DNA of 64,000 nucleotides, taken from Faucicola sp902506225. GTDB lineage: Bacteria > Pseudomonadota > Gammaproteobacteria > Pseudomonadales > Moraxellaceae. The number at the start of each line of letters is the position of its first letter. Within the stretch, counting starts at the first letter, position 1. Both the position numbers and the translations under genes were made by a program. This document shows, in pieces, positions 51,350 to 59,292 of the stretch. The DNA is taken from assembly GCA_902506225.1 (NCBI GenBank), contig LR733345.1, positions 496,001-560,000 on the forward strand, in the 5' to 3' direction. Under the pieces are notes generated by a model. That model was not told the origin of the DNA. It was given only the letters and a program-made list of their open reading frames with translations, and did not search any database.

Positions 51350-52222
51350 ATGGAAGCGTTGAGCGGTATTGGTATTTTTTTGGTCGCCTTTGTGCTATTT
51401 ACCCTTTATAAAGGGGTAAAAATCGTACCACAAGGGTTTAAATGGATTGTACAGCGTTTGGGTAAGTACCATCAGACCTTAGAGCCTGGGTTGAATTTTA
51501 TCATTCCTTATGTCGATAACGTGGCGTATAAAGTAACCACCAAAGACATAGTGCTAGATATTCCATCGCAAGAGGTAATCACCCGTGATAACGTTGTGAT
51601 TATCGCCAATGCGGTGGCGTATATCAATATCGTGCATCCAGAGCGTGCTGTATATGGTATTGAGAATTACGAGCAGGGCATCCGTAATTTGGTACAAACC
51701 TCACTGCGTTCTATCATTGGTGATATGGATTTTGACAGTGCGTTATCATCGCGTGACCAAATCAAAGCCGCGCTAAAAATGTCAATTTCTGATGATATTG
51801 CCGATTGGGGAATTACCCTAAAAACCGTGGAAATCCAAGATATTAGCCCATCGCCTACCATGCAAATGGCGATGGAAGAACAGGCAGCTGCGGAGCGTCA
51901 ACGCCGTGCTACAGTGACCAAAGCGGATGGGCAACGACAAGCGGCGATTGCAGAAGCCGATGGACGTCTTGAGGCTTCACGGCGTGATGCCGAAGCGCAA
52001 GTGGTACTGGCGCGAGGCAGTGAGCAATCAATTCGCTTGATTAGTGAAGCGGTGGGCGAGCGCGAAATTCCGCTGCTATATCTACTAGGTGAGCAGTACA
52101 TCAAAGCCATGACTGATATGTCAAAATCACCGAATGCCAAAACCGTGGTATTGCCTGCTGATATCTTAAATACGGTGCGCGGTATGATGGGGGAAGTGGG
52201 CGATAAAATCCACCGTCCTTAA
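51350..52222 (+). CDS. SPFH/Band 7 family protein (QmcA/stomatin-like)
   Basis: 290 aa anchored by one N-terminal membrane segment (3-22). Band 7 signatures are clear: GLNFIIPYVDNVAYKV, QEVITRDNVVIIANAVAYI, GDMDFDSALSSRDQI and the coiled coil MEEQAAAERQRRATVTKADG. It forms large membrane rings that modulate proteases such as FtsH in E. coli (QmcA). It pairs with the upstream NfeD gene. Confidence 0.9.
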   Translation: MEALSGIGIFLVAFVLFTLYKGVKIVPQGFKWIVQRLGKYHQTLEPGLNFIIPYVDNVAYKVTTKDIVLDIPSQEVITRDNVVIIANAVAYINIVHPERAVYGIENYEQGIRNLVQTSLRSIIGDMDFDSALSSRDQIKAALKMSISDDIADWGITLKTVEIQDISPSPTMQMAMEEQAAAERQRRATVTKADGQRQAAIAEADGRLEASRRDAEAQVVLARGSEQSIRLISEAVGEREIPLLYLLGEQYIKAMTDMSKSPNAKTVVLPADILNTVRGMMGEVGDKIHRP

Positions 52223-52240
52223 ATTTGGCATCAGTTACCA

Positions 52241-52278
52241 GCTGATTAAAACGCTGACTGAAGCCGCTGACTAAAACC
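52241..52278. repeat. Three tandem 12-13-bp repeats after the SPFH gene
   Basis: GCTGATTAAAAC, GCTGACTGAAGCC and GCTGACTAAAACC follow each other. The last one forms the left arm of the terminator. Confidence 0.75.
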
Positions 52279-52298
52279 GCATCACCTTGCGGTTTTTT
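52273..52298 (+). terminator. Terminator after the NfeD-SPFH pair
   Basis: AAAACCGCA pairs with TGCGGTTTT over a short loop, followed by T residues. Confidence 0.85.
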
Positions 52299-52341
52299 AT
52301 TCGCCAAAATTGGGTAATTATGAAATTTTAGGATGTACAGT

Positions 52342-52812
52342 ATGCGTGAAATAAAAAATTTACTATTGGTATTACATACCCCATCAGATAATACCCAGCG
52401 ATTAGCAGAAGTTGCAAAATCCGCCACACAGCTAGCGGATATTGATAACGTCGCTGTGATTGTTAAAACACCGTTACAAACCCAAGTGGAAGATGTGTTA
52501 AAAGCGGATGCGATTATCATTGGCACGACCGAAAATTTTGGTTATATGGCGGGGCTGACCAAGGATTTTTTTGAGCGAATTTATTACCCGGTGCTTGAGC
52601 AAAAACAAGGACTGCCTGTGGCGTGTTATATCCGTACTGGGCTCGACGGTACAGGTAGCCAGCGCGCGGTAGAGAGTATCATCACAGGGTTGCGTTGGCG
52701 CTGGATACAACCGCCCTTGGTATTAAAAGGTGAATGGTCAAGCGCATTTGATGAGCAAGTCGGAGAGCTTACCATGGCAGTCTGTGCGGGTTTATCATTG
52801 AATATTTTATAA
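52342..52812 (+). CDS. Flavodoxin-like NAD(P)H-dependent oxidoreductase
   Basis: 156 aa with a flavodoxin fold. The first strand and phosphate loop read LLLVLHTPSDNTQRLAE, with the later AIIIGTTENFGYMAGLTKDF segment that contacts the FMN ring. It resembles NADPH-dependent FMN reductases. An ATG nine bases upstream (52333) is an equal choice. A terminator separates it from the SPFH gene. Confidence 0.75.
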   Translation: MREIKNLLLVLHTPSDNTQRLAEVAKSATQLADIDNVAVIVKTPLQTQVEDVLKADAIIIGTTENFGYMAGLTKDFFERIYYPVLEQKQGLPVACYIRTGLDGTGSQRAVESIITGLRWRWIQPPLVLKGEWSSAFDEQVGELTMAVCAGLSLNIL

Positions 52813-52922
52813 CCGCTTTAGCATGATTTCCGAGTAAATTACTCAAGTTTTTTTCCGCGTGATTAGCAAATTTGTTATAATATCAACAATTTCACATTGT
52901 ATGACACGCTGTAAGGATAGTT

Positions 52923-54356
52923 ATGACCCGTAAGCCTGAACTTTTATGCCCTGCTGGCACTTTTCGTAATATGCAATATGCGTTTGCCTATGGCGCAGAT
53001 GCCGTCTATGCGGGACAAGCACGCTATAGCTTGCGGGTGCGCAATAATGATTTTGATGAGGAAAATCTTGCCAAAGGGATTGCCTACGCCCATTCACTGG
53101 GCAAGCAATTTTATGTCGTGGTCAATATCCAAGCGCATAATGCCAAGCTTAAAACCTTTATCGAAGACATCCGCCCTGTGATTGAGATGAAACCCGATGC
53201 ACTGATTATGTCAGATGCTGGGATGATTATGATGGTACGTGAAGCCTTTCCGGAGCAGGTAATTCACCTATCGGTGCAGGCGAACGCGGTGAACTGGGCA
53301 ACGGTCAAGTTTTGGAAACAAATGGGCGTCAGCCGCGTGATTTTGAGTCGCGAGTTGTCACTCAAAGAAATCGAGCAAATCATCGCTGAAGTACCCGATA
53401 TGGAAATTGAGGTATTTGTGCATGGGGCACTTTGTATGGCGTATTCGGGTCGTTGTTTGCTCTCTGGGTATATCAATAAACGTGATGCCAACCAAGGCAC
53501 TTGTACCAATGCCTGTCGCTGGTCATACAACACCTATAAAGCAGAAGAAAACGAAACGGGCGATATCGTGCCTACACAATCTACTACCCAACCTATCAAT
53601 AGCCCAGAAGTTTTTGTGCCTACTCAAGCCACGCAAGAAGATGCCATTCAAACTATCAATCTAAATGGTGATGTGGTGATGGGCGATGACTATGTACAGC
53701 AGCCATCGGATGAAGTGGTACTGATTGAAGAACAAGGTCGCCCAGGCGAATTGATGGCGATGTTTGAAGATGAACATGGCACTTATATTATGAATTCTAA
53801 AGACTTACGTGCCGTTGAGCTAGTGCCTGAGCTAACCCATATGGGGGTGCACTCACTCAAAATCGAAGGCCGTACCAAGTCGCATTATTATGTGGCGCGC
53901 ACCGCGCAAGTGTACCGCCAAGCGATTGATGATGCCGCCGCTGGCAAACCATTTGATACAGGTTTAATCACCGCACTCGATGGGCTAGCCAATCGCGGCT
54001 ATACCGAAGGCTTTTTACGTCGCCACGTGCATAGTGATTACCAAAACTATGAATATGGGTCATCAAAAACTGATCATCAGCAGTTTGTTGCCGAGATTAG
54101 CGACATTACGCCAACACGCTTAACCTTAATAATTAAGAATAAATTGATGGTGGGTGATACCATCGAAATCATGACGCCACAGGGTAATTTGAGCTACCCA
54201 CTTAAAGAAATGTGGAATAAACAAGGTGAGCCGATTGATGGCGCTTTAGGCTCTGGTTGGGTGTGTCAAATCGCCAATCCGTTTAAAGAGATGCAAGATG
54301 ATGTGTTGCAATTTGCGCTAATCATGAAAAGCGTCAGTGAGCCAATTTTTACCTAA
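52923..54356 (+). CDS. trhP: tRNA hydroxylation protein TrhP (U32 peptidase family, YegQ)
   Basis: Peptidase U32-fold protein that, in E. coli, takes part in prephenate-dependent 5-hydroxyuridine formation at the tRNA wobble position. The start ELLCPAGTFRNMQYAFAYGA, the VHGALCMAYSGRCLLSGYIN block with its cysteines, GTCTNACRW, and FEDEHGTYIMNSKDLRAVEL are diagnostic. At 477 aa it has a slightly longer acidic linker (about 205-275) than E. coli YegQ. It is followed by a small unknown gene and a YfhL-type ferredoxin, a plausible electron donor. Confidence 0.92.
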   Translation: MTRKPELLCPAGTFRNMQYAFAYGADAVYAGQARYSLRVRNNDFDEENLAKGIAYAHSLGKQFYVVVNIQAHNAKLKTFIEDIRPVIEMKPDALIMSDAGMIMMVREAFPEQVIHLSVQANAVNWATVKFWKQMGVSRVILSRELSLKEIEQIIAEVPDMEIEVFVHGALCMAYSGRCLLSGYINKRDANQGTCTNACRWSYNTYKAEENETGDIVPTQSTTQPINSPEVFVPTQATQEDAIQTINLNGDVVMGDDYVQQPSDEVVLIEEQGRPGELMAMFEDEHGTYIMNSKDLRAVELVPELTHMGVHSLKIEGRTKSHYYVARTAQVYRQAIDDAAAGKPFDTGLITALDGLANRGYTEGFLRRHVHSDYQNYEYGSSKTDHQQFVAEISDITPTRLTLIIKNKLMVGDTIEIMTPQGNLSYPLKEMWNKQGEPIDGALGSGWVCQIANPFKEMQDDVLQFALIMKSVSEPIFT

Positions 54357-54402
54357 GGTGATCTTGTTGTCGCGGTATCAGGCATTAGGTTAAGGAATTT
54401 TT

Positions 54403-54822
54403 GTGGTTCACTCATACCAGCAAAATAAATCAGACACAATTTCAACGATTGTTGAAGCGGTGAATGTTGAAGCATTGCAGGATGCCCTAGCACTTCGCCG
54501 TAATGTGTTTATCCAAGGATATTTATCACAGTATTTTAAAGCTATTGAGACGACTTTGGCGGACAATTTTCGATTTGTTAACGGAAAAGCAATCCACACT
54601 CGCGACAGCTGGCATGAGATTTTACACGACTTATGGCAATCTCGTGACTGGCAGTCTCAACCGCTATTGCCTGACCGTGTTCGCTATCACTTTTTCTCAC
54701 TCACCGAATGTATGATCACTTTGTATTATAAACATGAACCGACGGCAAATGTCATGCAGGAGTTGTGGATGCAAGATGACAATGTATGGCGCCTAAGTGC
54801 GGTGTCAATCGTTAATCGCTAA
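54403..54822 (+). CDS. NTF2/SnoaL-like fold protein, function unknown
   Basis: 139 aa. A helical first half (ALALRRNVFIQGYLSQYFKAI) is followed by a Trp/Arg-rich beta part (LWMQDDNVWRLSAVSIVNR), as in NTF2-like proteins with nuclear-transport-factor folds. No catalytic motif is recognised. The start is GTG at 54403 after AAGGAATTTTT. It lies between trhP and the ferredoxin gene, with 22 bp to the latter. Confidence 0.6.
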   Translation: MVHSYQQNKSDTISTIVEAVNVEALQDALALRRNVFIQGYLSQYFKAIETTLADNFRFVNGKAIHTRDSWHEILHDLWQSRDWQSQPLLPDRVRYHFFSLTECMITLYYKHEPTANVMQELWMQDDNVWRLSAVSIVNR

Positions 54823-54844
54823 AGGTAAAAACAGACTACAAGAC

Positions 54845-55102
54845 ATGGCACTAAAAATCACTTCCGACTGTATCAACTGCGACATTTGTGAGCCTGAATG
54901 CCCAAATGAAGCCATTAGCTACGACAATAAAGTACAAAAAACCTACGTCATCAATCCTGATTTGTGCACCGAATGCATCGGGTTCTATGATGAACCAACC
55001 TGCGACAAAGTCTGTCCGATTGATTGCATCATCAAAGACGATGAACGCCCTGAATCGCCCGAACAGCTGCTTGCAAAATATAAGCAAATTTGGCAAAAAT
55101 AA
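54845..55102 (+). CDS. 2[4Fe-4S] ferredoxin, YfhL type
   Basis: 85-aa electron carrier. Two cluster motifs are visible: CINCDICEPECPNEAI and, with the inserted loop of the Alvin/YfhL family, CTECIGFYDEPTCDKVCPID. I chose ATG 54845 with MALKITSD as the family start; the upstream open frame is not conserved. It is co-directional with trhP, and in E. coli YfhL is linked to TrhP-type tRNA hydroxylation. Confidence 0.92.
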   Translation: MALKITSDCINCDICEPECPNEAISYDNKVQKTYVINPDLCTECIGFYDEPTCDKVCPIDCIIKDDERPESPEQLLAKYKQIWQK

Positions 55103-55199
55103 TACTAACAAAAAGTTGCGGTAAATGTTGCCAAAACATTTTACTATAAGTTAATCAATTTTTTTTGAAGTGATTACTGGCATTTTTTATCAAAAAACA

Positions 55200-55230
55200 A
55201 CATTCAAAGTAACATTTAAAGTGACATTCA
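55200..55230. repeat. 12-bp tandem duplication upstream of a gene start
   Basis: ACATTCAAAGTA, ACATTTAAAGTG and a partial third ACATTCA follow each other, the last running into the ATG at 55230. Confidence 0.8.
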
Positions 55231-55772
55231 TGGTTAAAAAAAATAACAAAGCGACTGACCCTCAAGCACAACAATCGAAGTGCTCAGCACAGCCTCGCAA
55301 ACAAAAAAACAAAGCTAAAAAGCGTCACGTTGTCACGAAACTCATTGGCGTCGGTGTGACAGCCACAGCGGCAACGGGCGTAACTGCTGTCCTAGGCAGT
55401 TATGGTGCATGGCAATATGCCAAGCAGCAATATAAAGCGCGCCGTTTATATACCCCTGCATTTAGTGGGGTTGTCACCAATCAGCATTTTAAAGGTAAGG
55501 TGCACAAGGTCGGTGAGTATTTGACCTTTGTCACCGATGGCGCTACCTATGCGCTCAATGACCCATTACTGCGTATCCAATCACTGTATCAGTCCAATAA
55601 AACGCCTACTGACAATCAAGCCAGTCATCAAACTAAGCTTATGGATCAGGTACATTGTGATGACGTCACCATTGTTGCTGAACTCAGTGAAAAAGGACAT
55701 TATGGTTATTTAGGACATTTGGATTATCAGTTAACCGTGGTCGACACCGCGGACGATGCCATGAATTTTTAA
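55230..55772 (+). CDS. Membrane-anchored protein, function unknown
   Basis: 180 aa from ATG 55230. A basic lysine-rich tail (1-45) precedes one membrane segment (about 48-70, VGVTATAATGVTAVLGSYGA), followed by an exposed domain containing FSGVVTNQHFKGKVHKVGEY and a C-terminal beta-rich stretch ending YGYLGHLDYQLTVVDTADDA. I recognise no family. An in-frame start at 55170 would add 20 residues encoded by the repeats, which seems less likely. No clear ribosome site precedes either start. Confidence 0.6.
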   Translation: MVKKNNKATDPQAQQSKCSAQPRKQKNKAKKRHVVTKLIGVGVTATAATGVTAVLGSYGAWQYAKQQYKARRLYTPAFSGVVTNQHFKGKVHKVGEYLTFVTDGATYALNDPLLRIQSLYQSNKTPTDNQASHQTKLMDQVHCDDVTIVAELSEKGHYGYLGHLDYQLTVVDTADDAMNF

Positions 55773-55833
55773 TGGCGTTTTTTAATAAAGTATTGTAACC
55801 ACCCAAGTTGAACCATCATCAAAGGAGCTGAAG

Positions 55834-56409
55834 ATGACAACAAAATTTATCCCAAAACCCTATCGTATCGAGCGCAATGACTGCCAAGCCATGCTGATTG
55901 ATATACAAGAAAAACTTGCGCCCCATATTGCCGAACATCGAAAATTGCTCAAAAAAACAGCGATTTTGATTCAAGGTCTACAAGCGCTCAATATTCCCAT
56001 TATGGTCAATGAGCAATATCCCAAAGGACTGGGGCATACCTTACCAGAGTTGACGCAGTTACTATCTGAGAAAAATACGCCAGTGTTTGAAAAAACAACC
56101 TTTAGCGCCTGTGATACGCCAACCTCTTGGCATCATATCGCCCAGCAAAATCGCAACAATGTGATTTTATTTGGCACAGAAACCCATGTCTGTGTCATGC
56201 AGACGGCGTTAGATCTACTCGATAACGGTATGCAGCCTATCATTATCACCGATGCGGTAGGCTCGCGAGACCTGTATGACCGTAAAATTGCGATTCGTCG
56301 TATGCGCCGTGCCGGTGCGGTCGTCACCACCACCGAAGCGATTTTATTCGAGCTGTGTCGTAGCTCAGAAGACCCAGCGTTTAAGACGATTTCAGCGCTA
56401 GTCAAGTGA
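55834..56409 (+). CDS. Isochorismatase-family cysteine hydrolase
   Basis: 191 aa, YcaC/nicotinamidase-like fold. The catalytic triad positions are visible: Asp in MLIDIQEKLAPHI, Lys in PVFEKTTFSA, and Cys120 in LFGTETHVCVMQTALDLLDN preceded by the cis-peptide region. The natural substrate is unknown. AAAGGAGCTGAAG gives a strong ribosome site. Confidence 0.85.
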   Translation: MTTKFIPKPYRIERNDCQAMLIDIQEKLAPHIAEHRKLLKKTAILIQGLQALNIPIMVNEQYPKGLGHTLPELTQLLSEKNTPVFEKTTFSACDTPTSWHHIAQQNRNNVILFGTETHVCVMQTALDLLDNGMQPIIITDAVGSRDLYDRKIAIRRMRRAGAVVTTTEAILFELCRSSEDPAFKTISALVK

Positions 56410-56442
56410 ATACGACTCAGACCATGCAGGATTAAGAGGTAT

Positions 56443-57033
56443 TTGATGCAACCACTTATTGATTATCTGTTGGCATTAGATGCCTTAAAATCAGTTAACC
56501 GCCGCAACTATACTACCCAACTTTCTGAACACACGCCACGACGTCTTGAAAATTCAGCCGAGCATTCATGGCATTTGGCGATGGCGTGTTGGGCAGTCGC
56601 GCAGCATTTCAAACTGGATGTCAATCATGAAAAATTGCTCAAACTGGCACTGGTTCATGACTTGGGTGAAATTGAGGCGGGTGACACGTTCTTATACGCT
56701 GATAAACGCTCGCAGGCGCATGTTGATGAGCGCATTGGTGTAGAAAAACTGACGATGATGACTGGCAACCCCGTTTCAGAATTGTTAACGCTGTGGGATG
56801 AGCAAGAAACAGGTCATAGTGCTGAAAGCAAACTACTTAAAGTGGTAGATAGGCTATTGCCCTTTATGCTCAATATGGTGACAGATGGCGGTGCGTGGAC
56901 AGATCATCAGGTCAAGCGCTCCCAAGTCAAAGCCGCCCAAGCCTTTATCAGACAGGACTTTCCCATCATTCACGACTGGATAACCGAGCAAATTGCCATT
57001 GCGGTACAACAGGGTTGGTTGATTGAAGATTAA
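56443..57033 (+). CDS. HD-domain hydrolase (YfbR-like)
   Basis: 196 aa. The metal-binding His/Asp ligands are readable: NSAEHSWHLAMACW (His), LVHDLGEIEAGD (HD) and a late Asp in KVVDRLLPFML. It resembles HD proteins acting as 5'-deoxynucleotidases (YfbR/YGK1 group). It follows the isochorismatase gene by 33 bp and may be co-transcribed. Confidence 0.8.
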   Translation: MMQPLIDYLLALDALKSVNRRNYTTQLSEHTPRRLENSAEHSWHLAMACWAVAQHFKLDVNHEKLLKLALVHDLGEIEAGDTFLYADKRSQAHVDERIGVEKLTMMTGNPVSELLTLWDEQETGHSAESKLLKVVDRLLPFMLNMVTDGGAWTDHQVKRSQVKAAQAFIRQDFPIIHDWITEQIAIAVQQGWLIED

Positions 57034-57041
57034 ACATAAAA

Positions 57042-57067
57042 AAACGTGCCACATAGGCACGTTTTTT
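57042..57067. terminator. Bidirectional terminator between the HD gene and clpX
   Basis: AAACGTGCC and GGCACGTTT form a perfect stem with an ACATA loop, with A and T runs on either side. The genes converge here. Confidence 0.9.
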
Positions 57068-57095
57068 AACTCACTATTTTTAAAATCACTAACAG

Positions 57096-58379
57096 TTAAA
57101 CAATCTCTGGCGATTGGTTATCATTAATCACTGCCTCATTGACTGTGACGGTTTTGCCGGGTGTCATTGAAGGCAGTTCATACATGGTATCGAGCAGGGC
57201 GTTTTCAATAATGGAGCGTAAACCGCGCGCGCCGGTACGACGCTTTAGCGCTTGTTTGGCAATCGCAACTAGCGCATCATCGGTAAATGATAACGTCGCA
57301 TTTTCCATTTTAAACAAGTATTCGTATTGTTTGACCAGTGCATTTTTTGGCTCAGTTAAGATTTGTACTAGCGCTTCTTCGTCCAGTTCTTCGAGTGTCG
57401 CCACCACAGGCAGACGACCAATTAACTCTGGAATCAGACCAAATTTAATCAAATCTTCTGGCTCGACTTGCTTGAACAATTCACCGGTTTTTTTGCCGCT
57501 ATCTTTGGCTTTTACCTCAGCGTTAAAACCGATACCGGTTTTTTCGGTACGCTGTTGAATGACATTGTCGAGACCGGCAAACGCACCGCCACAAATCACC
57601 AAGATATTACTGGTATCGACCTGAATCATCTCTTGGTTTGGGTGCTTACGACCGCCTTGCGGTGGAATATTGGCAACCGTACCTTCAATCAGTTTTAACA
57701 GCGCTTGCTGTACGCCTTCACCCGACACATCACGGGTAATCGAAGGGTTTTCGCTTTTACGGCTGATTTTATCAATTTCATCGATATAGATAATGCCTTT
57801 TTGCGCTCTCTCGACATCAAACTCTGCCGCTTGTAACAGTTTTTGTACGATGTTTTCCACGTCTTCACCGACATAACCCGCTTCGGTCAAGGTAGTGGCA
57901 TCGGCGAGCGCAAATGGGACATCAAGTAGGCGGGCAAGGGTCTGCGCCAGTAAGGTTTTACCAGAGCCCGTTGGGCCAATCAGCAAAATATTACTTTTTG
58001 ATAGCTCAACCATCGCATCTTCAGCGCCAAGTGTCGTCAATGTTTTATCTTCACGCAGTTTTTCGCTGACCTTTAAGCGTTTGTAGTGGTTGTAAACCGC
58101 TACCGCCAAAGTTTTTTTGGCTTTATCTTGACCGATGACATACTCATCTAAGTGGCTGCGGATTTCTTTGGGCGTTGGCAATTTGCGCGCTGCCCAGTTT
58201 TCACGCTCATTGGTATCACTATCATCACTGCCCGATGACTTGGATTCGGCGATTAAATCATCGCACAGTTCAATACACTCATTACAGATATTGGCGTCTT
58301 GACCTGCAATTAGCTTTTTGACTTCATGTTTGGCTTTACCACAAAACGAGCAGTGTGGCTCAATGTCATTTTTTGACAT
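57096..58379 (-). CDS. clpX: ATP-dependent Clp protease ATPase subunit ClpX
   Basis: AAA+ unfoldase that feeds ClpP. The zinc-binding domain (CSFCGK...CNECIELCDDLI, 10-35) is followed by Walker A GPTGSGKTLLAQTLA, Walker B IIYIDEIDKISRKS and sensor residues, plus the IGF-type loop in RTEKTGIGFNAEV that docks to ClpP. 427 aa. It follows clpP by 56 bp on the same strand. Confidence 0.97.
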   Translation of the reverse strand: MSKNDIEPHCSFCGKAKHEVKKLIAGQDANICNECIELCDDLIAESKSSGSDDSDTNERENWAARKLPTPKEIRSHLDEYVIGQDKAKKTLAVAVYNHYKRLKVSEKLREDKTLTTLGAEDAMVELSKSNILLIGPTGSGKTLLAQTLARLLDVPFALADATTLTEAGYVGEDVENIVQKLLQAAEFDVERAQKGIIYIDEIDKISRKSENPSITRDVSGEGVQQALLKLIEGTVANIPPQGGRKHPNQEMIQVDTSNILVICGGAFAGLDNVIQQRTEKTGIGFNAEVKAKDSGKKTGELFKQVEPEDLIKFGLIPELIGRLPVVATLEELDEEALVQILTEPKNALVKQYEYLFKMENATLSFTDDALVAIAKQALKRRTGARGLRSIIENALLDTMYELPSMTPGKTVTVNEAVINDNQSPEIV

Positions 58380-58435
58380 AAAAAAACGCTCCTAAAATTA
58401 TGCTTGTGTTAATTGCTTTGTGATTGTGTAACCTA

Positions 58436-59110
58436 TTAAGCAATGCTTGGACGTTTTTCTAATACTTCATCAATCAGACCGTATTCTTTGGCTTCTTGGG
58501 CATCTAGCCAATAATCACGCTCGACGTCACGGGCGATTTTCTCAAGTGGCTGTCCGGTACGTTCTGCCAAGATTTTATTTAAGCGTTCACGGATTTTTAG
58601 GATTTCACGCGCATTGATTTCAATATCGGTCGCTTGACCTTGTGCCCCACCTGATGGTTGGTGAATCATCACACGCGCATTGGCTAAGGAATAGCGTTTA
58701 CCTTTTTCACCCGCTGCCAGTAAGAATGAACCCATGCTATAAGCACCGCCCATACAAATCGTTGACACTTGTGGCTGGATAAAGTTCATGGTGTCAAACA
58801 CGGCAAGACCTGCACTCACAGAGCCACCTGGTGAATTGATGTATAAGTGAATGTCTTTTTCTGGATTTTCCGCTTCTAAGAACAACAACTGGGCGACAAT
58901 TAAATTCGCCATGTGGTCTTCAACTTGACCGGCTAAGAACACCACACGCTCACGCAATAAGCGTGAATAGATGTCAAATGAGCGCTCACCGCGAGCCGAT
59001 TGTTCGATCACCATAGGTACTAAAGCACTTTGTGGTGACAAGACATCACGGGTTACGGTATTTTGGATTTGACTCGTCGCGAAAGGCGAGTCCAAGAATT
59101 TTTCTAACAT
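58436..59110 (-). CDS. clpP: ATP-dependent Clp protease proteolytic subunit ClpP
   Basis: Serine protease barrel. The catalytic triad is Ser125 (GAYSMGSFLL), His150 (MIHQPSGGAQGQA) and Asp199 (RDVERDY). The Ser motif is GGAYSMG instead of the common GQAASMG. I chose ATG 59110 (225 aa); the frame is open upstream into the tig-clpP hairpin. It sits between tig and clpX, the standard tig-clpP-clpX order. Confidence 0.96.
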   Translation of the reverse strand: MLEKFLDSPFATSQIQNTVTRDVLSPQSALVPMVIEQSARGERSFDIYSRLLRERVVFLAGQVEDHMANLIVAQLLFLEAENPEKDIHLYINSPGGSVSAGLAVFDTMNFIQPQVSTICMGGAYSMGSFLLAAGEKGKRYSLANARVMIHQPSGGAQGQATDIEINAREILKIRERLNKILAERTGQPLEKIARDVERDYWLDAQEAKEYGLIDEVLEKRPSIA

Positions 59111-59137
59111 GTTATTGTCCTTTTTAAATATGCAAAA

Positions 59138-59158
59138 GCCCTTATCGTTTATAAGGGC
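59138..59158 (-). terminator. Terminator or attenuator between tig and clpP
   Basis: GCCCTTAT and ATAAGGGC form an 8-bp stem with a 5-nt loop. On the minus strand TTTTGC follows, so it may cut tig off from clpP. Confidence 0.65.
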
Positions 59159-59176
59159 AATTGGCATAAAAACAAG

Positions 59177-59266
59177 TTACTAAGCTGACTAATTACTAAG
59201 CTGACTAAAAATCCATTCTTAAATGCCTAAGCTTAAATATCTAAGCTTAAATGCCTAAGAATGGAT
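59177..59266. repeat. Composite repeat block between tig and clpP
   Basis: Two perfect 16-bp copies of TTACTAAGCTGACTAA (59177-59208) are followed by three 14-bp units TAAATGCCTAAGCT, TAAATATCTAAGCT and TAAATGCCTAAGAA (59220-59261). The perfect 11-bp inverted arms ATCCATTCTTA (59211-59221) and TAAGAATGGAT (59256-59266) enclose most of the second array, so it can also fold back. Confidence 0.9.
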
Positions 59267-59292
59267 TAAGCCAATTATTACATCATCGCTTG

